Below, one piece after another: positions 59,701-64,000 of a stretch of DNA of 64,000 nucleotides. The DNA is taken from contig NC_134745.1 of NCBI RefSeq assembly GCF_050436995.1, forward strand, positions 10,540,001 to 10,604,000. The letters run 5' to 3'. A program made the position numbers and the translations under genes. The notes under the pieces are model-generated. The model saw only the letters and a program-made list of their open reading frames with translations, was not told where the DNA came from and made no database searches. Positions within the stretch are counted from its first letter, which is position 1; every line of letters starts with the position of its first letter. This DNA comes from Anticarsia gemmatalis. Lineage: Eukaryota > Arthropoda > Insecta > Lepidoptera > Erebidae.

Positions 59701-62700
59701 TAACATTTAAAGATTAAAAAGCATATTATATTTAAAATGTACTATAATATGAAGAAAGCACTACTAGAAAGCTAGCCGCGCTTTATTTCAATAATTAATC
59801 AAAAGTTTATAACACAATAGATGTAGCTAGTGAAGCACTAACCTTGCCCAACATTCTGCCGACGAAGTAGTAATGCATCGGGAAGTCATCATACAATAAA
59901 TGAACGCCCGGATTAGGGTATAACATGTTGTCTACTGTTAGCCGGAACAAGCCTCTGTTAGGATCAAATGCTGATCTGAAAATAAAATAATATATCATTA
60001 GGAAACTTCGCATAAAAACACGGAAACCCTGGGAGAAGACGTCCTAAAAAGACACACAAAGATCATAAATATTTATCAGTTATGTCTTGCAAAATGGTCA
60101 GGTGCGTAGTACTCGCATCCCACGGCCATATGCGACAAGATATATGGATATAAAAGAAGCAAAGGAAGTTTGTAAGGATTATACTAAATGGCTGCACCTA
60201 TGGGATAAAGGCGTAATTTTATGAATGTTGCATGTAAATTCTAAATACTCGCATCATACTTGGTAAAAAAGGAGTAAATTTAAGAATACAAATGTAACTC
60301 ACTTTAAAAGCTCTGAAAGGAATTCTCTAAACAGTCCACCACCGTCAACACCGGCCTCTTCAGCGCCGGCTTGATTCACCAACTGTACTCGCAACTTTAA
60401 CTTTAGATCCGGTTCTGTAAGAAACAACCATATTAATAACAAAATAATTTGAACCCTAGTATATACAGTGATAAGGTTGATTTTATCTTATGTCTTACCG
60501 TTCTCAGGTCTGAGTTTGTCAAAGGCATCTTCGTACAAATGCGTTCGTCGCACGCTAATGTTTATTGAAGGACCTTCGTTGAAGTTCGTCATTTCGTACC
60601 AGTGGTCGTGCTTTTCCCTGAAGAAGAAAGATAAAATAATGTGTCAATTTATCATATACTCAGAGGTTTATATTAGAAAGGTTAATATGAATATGAGTTG
60701 ACGTAGAGTGGTTAATATTTTCTAGAAGAAATTGTAGATGTTTTTAAAATTACAATAACAAGATGTTTGAGTTATTTAATTTTACCTCGTAAGTAATCCT
60801 TGAAAGATGAGTACTCGTGTTGAAAACGGCACGACAAACGGTATTTCTCTCAATATCGTGACAGTCCGTAACTCTTTGATCGTCAGAGGTGGTCCTTCCT
60901 CTGAAAACGTAAATACACAAGCATGTCAAATGTTATCTTATTAGTATTGTATGCGATTGTTTCTGACACAATACAAAAAGGTTTATGTTAGGATCAGACT
61001 TGTTAATGTTTGAGTTTCATTATTGAGAATTTTTACGGAGAAACTGTAGCAGCCGAGTTAAAGTGCTCATTATAAATTACGAAATATTTTTTGGGACACA
61101 ATTGAACACAAAATTAGTATCAACGGTTATCAATTTAGAAGGTAGATGGTACCGTGCGGCGCGGCCATGGCGGCGGCGAGGTTGGGCGGGCGGCGCAGGC
61201 GGCGCGTGGCGGGGCGCGCGCGCTCGCCCGCCACCAGCAGCACGGCGGCGGCGCCCGGCGGCACCGCGCCCGCCGCCGGCCACGCGCCGCCGCCCACGAA
61301 CTGCAGGCGCCCGTCCCGCGCGTACAGCGCACGCAGCAGACCCGTGCACACCTGCACACACACATATGTTATACATCGATAAAACAGTAGCTTTCTCCCG
61401 AACCTCGTTTTCGATAGCCGAAAGAAACGAAAGTAACGAAGTAACGAAGTAGAAACGATCTACTACTACTACTACTAATTTCGATCTTAATCTAAATCTG
61501 TTGAACCAATTCTCATAATGAAACGGCTCAACCGATTTTCATTTTGGACTCAGGTTGAATGCATTCAAAGTGACATAAAAAGAAATACAAATAGCTTTAC
61601 CACAAACCTTTTTATTTACTATGAATCAAATCTAAAGATCTTACCTTAAACAGATGCGCCCACGCAGGTGTCTCGTTCTTCCCAGAGATCTCGATGTGCG
61701 AGGCGGCGACGGCGTCCCGGTACTGTCCCGTGACGGCGGGCCGGGACTCCGGGTACGCCAGCTCCACAAGTCCCAGGCACACTTGTCGTAATGTACGACA
61801 CAAGCCGCCGAGCTCGTGGAACTCGAAGGCGTGGACACGTCCACCACCCGTCGAAGGGCAAGACGTACCAACTGCCACTAAAATAAGCAAATTGAGACTA
61901 TAGAATAAAATATACTTGTTAATAAAAACTACCTTTCTGTTCCATACGTATGCACTTGTGCGTCTACGTATACGTGCACGTGTATTTACGAAATAATTAG
62001 TAGGTACACGTTATCAAATAATAATAGTAGACATGCATAGTTCATATTCTTCAAAATTTTTAAAATATAATATTTGGTACACCAGAGTTAGCTTAAAATT
62101 AAATACTTACGGTTAAGCTCTTCATCACTAATATCACGGCAGAACTCAGTATCATGTAGCGTTCCAATGAGCAGTGAGAACAGTGCACAGAACGTGGCCA
62201 GTGGGGCCAACAGTCGTTGTACACCGCTATCGTGTGGCAAGCCTCGCGACAGAGCCGCTAGGAGTGGCTGAGCCGGCGCGCCGAACACAGACTGTTGCGT
62301 CATACCACTCAGCCACGACCACACGCCGCGGACGAACATGGGCTTAAATGCTAGTGTGTATAATAACCTGAAAGGAAATTGTAGGTATTATTAGGATTTT
62401 GGTTAGGTCGCCAATACATATGTGTACCAGATGTGACAATACTTTCAGTGTAGTAAAAATATTCAGTGTAATAAAGAGAACTTTAAAGTTAAGGTAACCT
62501 TGGATCTGAAAAATATTATTCCAAAGAAAAAACAATCTTGTTGTTTAATGAGTTAACAAATAAACTTGGACCGTAGGGTAGCAGACCATTTTTCTGGCCG
62601 ACTGTACACATTTCAATTACTTAAAAGAAACGGTGCTGAATGCAGAACTACGTGTTTTGAAATTCTATGTTCTACGTCATTGTCGTAAAGTAAAATCTAA

Positions 62701-64000
62701 ATGAATATAACCCCAAACTCTTACCGGTACTTGTGTAACGCCATCTTATTACTCAACAACAGGTTATGACACATCTCCGTCACACTATCAAGGAACTCTT
62801 CACACAGATCAGTCTCGGTGATCTGAGAGCAAGTGCTCATCACACATCGTTCAGGCTCGTTCAACAGTTCTATGCACTTGGTCAATATACTTTGTTCTCT
62901 AATTGAAGTAGGGTTAGGTTCATTTTCCTCGTCACTGTCATCGTCCTTGTTAGCAACTGTGTCCTGACTGAACAATGAGTCCTCATACTCGTACGTGATT
63001 TGCTTATTACAAACGTTAACAGTTAACTTAGCTATTATTTTAAAGTAGTCTAATATGATAGGATTGTTCGGCAGTCTTGTGTTGTCCATGTTGCGTATCA
63101 TGTTGACTGTGAAACGAAAAGCGCAAATAAGTACAATACTCATTCTAATAACTGCTGATATTCGCTTATTTTATCAAAAAATTATTGGTGACGCAAGGAT
63201 CGCACAAACGTATACGTACACGGGCACGTATACACTTAATAAGTTTAATATGCTGTAAAAGAAAATAACGCCAATCTAGAAATAGGGTTGACTGTCTGAA
63301 TTAATAACACTTAATCAATAATCTGCTCTTACAGGTAATTCAAAGCAAGTCAAACTTTTTTGTATACGCCATGCGCAAGCTCTATATCTCTGCTGGGCAA
63401 GAATCTGTTCCCGAACGAGGGAGAATAAAGCCTAGAGTTCAATCAAATACAATAGTATAAAGTAATCTTACCAAAGTCCGGTGGTTCTAACGCGAGAACA
63501 GAATGCAACAACCACGAGTCATTGGTGAGCAGTTTAGTGTGGAACTTGTCGTCGTCTCTAAGACACTGTATCAGCGCCAGGAAGGGGAACGGCTTGTTCA
63601 CGTCGTGCGCCAGCGCCGGTATTATGAACATCTCCACTGGCTCCGGGTACGGGTTACACAAGAATGCCGATGTGAATTCTGTCATGATTCTGTCACTGGA
63701 ACAATATAGATTATTGAATATTTGACTATCTTCCATTCTTCAAAAACAAAGTATTTATCTTATAGTGCATATATTGACATCACACCATCAGTAACCATTT
63801 TGTGTTCTGTTTTATTGCCAAGATAAATATAGTGTTGCAAAGTACCTAATTATTTCAGGTCAGGAAAAACTAGAACGAATTCTAAAACTACAGTATTGAG
63901 CATTATTGAACTAAGTAGAATAATATAAATAAGAATAAGCACATTAAACGAGTAGCTTTTGCATGAAATGAAATGTAACTTACTCGTAATAAGGAATATT
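56535..64000 (-). CDS. Ube3c: UBE3C/Hul5-family HECT E3 ubiquitin ligase, 3' 15 exons (5' partial)
   Basis: HECT ligases take ubiquitin from an E2 onto a cysteine and pass it to substrates. UBE3C/Hul5 acts at the proteasome and extends chains on poorly degraded substrates. Coding exons (transcript order): 64000-63984, 63695-63472, 63106-62725, 62367-62111, 61877-61645, 61351-61153, 60900-60786, 60617-60499, 60414-60303, 59975-59843, 58651-58439, 58275-58181, 57862-57702, 57219-57089, 56702-56535; 852 residues in frame. The HECT domain is about the last 350 residues. The catalytic cysteine is in SSSTCMNLLKLPEF (codon 56634-56636), 33 residues from the end as in human UBE3C (Cys1051 of 1083), and the C-terminus is AGAGFELS. 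About 230 N-terminal residues, including any IQ motif, lie off the right edge. UBE3B is the next-best family, but the sequence blocks favour UBE3C. The symbol is by orthology. Confidence 0.93.
57089..57219 (-). CDS. Ube3c: UBE3C-family exon: HECT hinge/C-lobe
   Basis: Encodes GFSTTHPTVQCFWKVLENFT, DDQRRQLLKFVTSCSRPPLL and GFK. LLKFVTSCSRPPLLGF is a strong UBE3B/UBE3C signature. Confidence 0.95.
57702..57862 (-). CDS. Ube3c: UBE3C-family exon: HECT N-lobe to hinge
   Basis: Encodes QIRSQCNAFKSGLTSVVSAE, WLRMFSCRELQLLISGAEVP and IDLDDLKRHTQYA. The FxxxELQxLISGxxVPIDLxDL block precedes the hinge between the two HECT lobes. Confidence 0.94.
58181..58275 (-). CDS. Ube3c: UBE3C-family exon: HECT N-lobe
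   Basis: Encodes IEELKPGGANIPVTAENRIE and YIHLVADYKLN. ELKPGG.. .IPVT..NRIxYIHLVADYxLN is conserved through UBE3C orthologues. Confidence 0.94.
58439..58651 (-). CDS. Ube3c: UBE3C-family exon: HECT N-lobe, E2-binding region
   Basis: Encodes ALYENLLVEVPLAEFFLGKL, then a GC-rich segment with HALASLDPALHRGLLLLRA and LGLDFTLLTDELGEQR. It is more GC-rich than neighbouring exons. Confidence 0.93.
58700..58949 (+). mobile_element. Lep1-type Helitron copy, UBE3C intron (1 of 3)
   Basis: Starts TCTATACTATACTAATATAA after an A and ends GGGTCAGCTAG before a T. It has a (GTTT)n tract and a 3' hairpin. It sits in the intron 59842-58652. Confidence 0.85.
58956..59219 (+). mobile_element. Lep1-type Helitron copy, UBE3C intron (2 of 3)
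   Basis: Begins only six bases after the first copy, in the same orientation, with a longer (GTTT)n run. Its 3' end reads CAGCTAT, so the terminal CTAG is mutated. Confidence 0.83.
59256..59511 (+). mobile_element. Lep1-type Helitron copy, UBE3C intron (3 of 3)
   Basis: Preceded by an AT-rich microsatellite (ATAAT/ACTAATT units, about 59218-59262) that has replaced the normal 5'-TC end. The 3' end is intact (GGGTCAGCTAG then T). Confidence 0.8.
59843..59975 (-). CDS. Ube3c: UBE3C-family exon: HECT N-lobe
   Basis: Encodes SAFDPNRGLFRLTVDNMLYP, then NPGVHLLYDDFPMHYYFVG and RMLGK. HYYFVGRMLGKALYE across the junction is diagnostic of HECT domains. Confidence 0.93.
60303..60414 (-). CDS. Ube3c: UBE3C-family exon: HECT N-lobe
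   Basis: Encodes PDLKLKLRVQLVNQAGAEE and AGVDGGGLFREFLSELLK. GVDGGGLFREF is a nearly invariant HECT signature. Confidence 0.93.
60499..60617 (-). CDS. Ube3c: UBE3C-family exon: HECT N-lobe
   Basis: Encodes REKHDHWYEMTNFNEGPS, then INISVRRTHLYEDAFDKL and RPEN. The IxVRRxxLYEDAF motif opens the HECT N-lobe. Confidence 0.9.
60786..60900 (-). CDS. Ube3c: UBE3C-family exon: entry to the HECT domain
   Basis: Encodes EGPPLTIKELRTVTILREI and PFVVPFSTRVLIFQGLLT. The PFVVPF..RV.IFQ block is a UBE3C hallmark just before the HECT fold. Confidence 0.9.
61153..61351 (-). CDS. Ube3c: UBE3C-family exon, Ala/Gly/Pro-rich and GC-rich
   Basis: Encodes VCTGLLRALYARDGRLQFV and then a low-complexity Ala/Gly/Pro/Arg stretch ending APH. 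The donor (CACG|GTACCA) is weak but keeps the frame with the next exon, so the 3' boundary is less certain than the rest. Confidence 0.75.
61446..61600. repeat. TAC microsatellite and probable decayed repeat in a UBE3C intron
   Basis: A run of CTA/TAC triplets at 61459-61477 is followed by AAACGGCTCAACCGATTTTC, a phrase common in Lepidoptera repeats. No ends can be defined. Confidence 0.3.
61645..61877 (-). CDS. Ube3c: UBE3C-family exon
   Basis: Encodes AVGTSCPSTGGGRVHAFEFH through TPAWAHLFK, phase 0 at its donor (AAG|GTAAGA). The codons are GC-rich, which opens false frames on the other strand. Confidence 0.85.
62111..62367 (-). CDS. Ube3c: UBE3C-family exon
   Basis: Encodes LLYTLAFKPMFVRGVWSWL through ISDEELN. 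The VRGVWSWL block and the LATFCALFSLLIGTLHDTEF helix are typical of the pre-HECT region of this family. Confidence 0.87.
62725..63106 (-). CDS. Ube3c: UBE3C-family exon with acidic stretch
   Basis: Encodes VNMIRNMDNTRLPNNP through NKMALHKYR, with an acidic patch DDDSDEENEP likely to be a disordered loop. 382 nt, phase-compatible at both ends. Confidence 0.85.
63378..63432 (-). repeat. decayed dispersed repeat in a UBE3C intron, reverse orientation
   Basis: CTGCTGGGCAAGAATCTGTT and CGAACGAGGGAGAA are decayed reverse complements of the copy at 8845-8935. Confidence 0.45.
63472..63695 (-). CDS. Ube3c: UBE3C-family exon: N-terminal helical region
   Basis: Encodes DRIMTEFTSAFLCNPYPEP through LLHSVLALEPPDF. 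It is part of the long helical region before the HECT domain. The donor is TTTG|GTAAGA. Confidence 0.85.
63984..64000 (-). CDS. Ube3c: UBE3C-family exon, partial at window edge
   Basis: The 17 bases end ACGA|GTAAGT and encode NIPYY plus two bases completing Asp with the next exon. It is supported by the perfect donor and the matching phase. Confidence 0.6.

Noticed and set aside
61063..61452. Plus-strand Arg/Ala/Pro-rich frame of 129 codons
   Set aside because: Shadow of the GC-rich UBE3C-family exon at 61153-61351.

Overview
The window is a piece of an insect nuclear genome, almost certainly from Lepidoptera and probably a butterfly. Three things show this. The genes are split by introns with GTRAGT donors and pyrimidine-AG acceptors. 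The conceptual patched protein follows, segment by segment, the nymphalid (Junonia coenia) Patched as I remember it. Four copies of a (GTTT)n-bearing Helitron-like element of the Lep1 type are present. The sequence is AT-rich with scattered short CpG-rich islands.

All genes that can be supported lie on the minus strand, so transcription runs from high to low coordinates. (1) 56535 to beyond 64000: the last 15 coding exons of a HECT ubiquitin ligase of the UBE3C/Hul5 family, 852 residues to the stop codon, with the 5' part off the right edge. (2) 5640-26985: a complete patched (ptc) coding region in 16 exons, 1348 residues, with large introns 1 and 2 (5.4 and 9.3 kb) and a compact 3' half. (3) 2708-2811: the first coding exon of an unrecognised gene that starts with a signal peptide and continues off the left edge. 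Exon joins for (1) and (2) were made by hand; every junction keeps the reading frame.

Between ptc exon 1 and the UBE3C 3' end lies about 28 kb with no convincing coding sequence but many small GC-rich islands. It holds five exact copies of TGGGTGGTC, the Gli/Cubitus interruptus binding consensus, and a sixth lies in ptc intron 2. A rough composition estimate gives about 0.2 chance hits in the whole window. ptc is the classic feedback target of Hedgehog signalling, so this looks like a long-range Hedgehog-response landscape and is the main regulatory finding. Other notable items are a perfect 25-bp hairpin at 30507-30562, a near-consensus RFX X-box motif found beside three Gli-like sites, three upstream ORFs ahead of the ptc start codon, a 70-residue Arg-Asp/Glu repeat in the Patched tail, loss of the PPxY motif in that tail, and a cluster of three Lep1 copies in a UBE3C intron.

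Patched is the membrane receptor that represses Smoothened until Hedgehog binds. UBE3C is a proteasome-associated ligase and nothing in the sequence links it functionally to ptc; they are simply neighbours.
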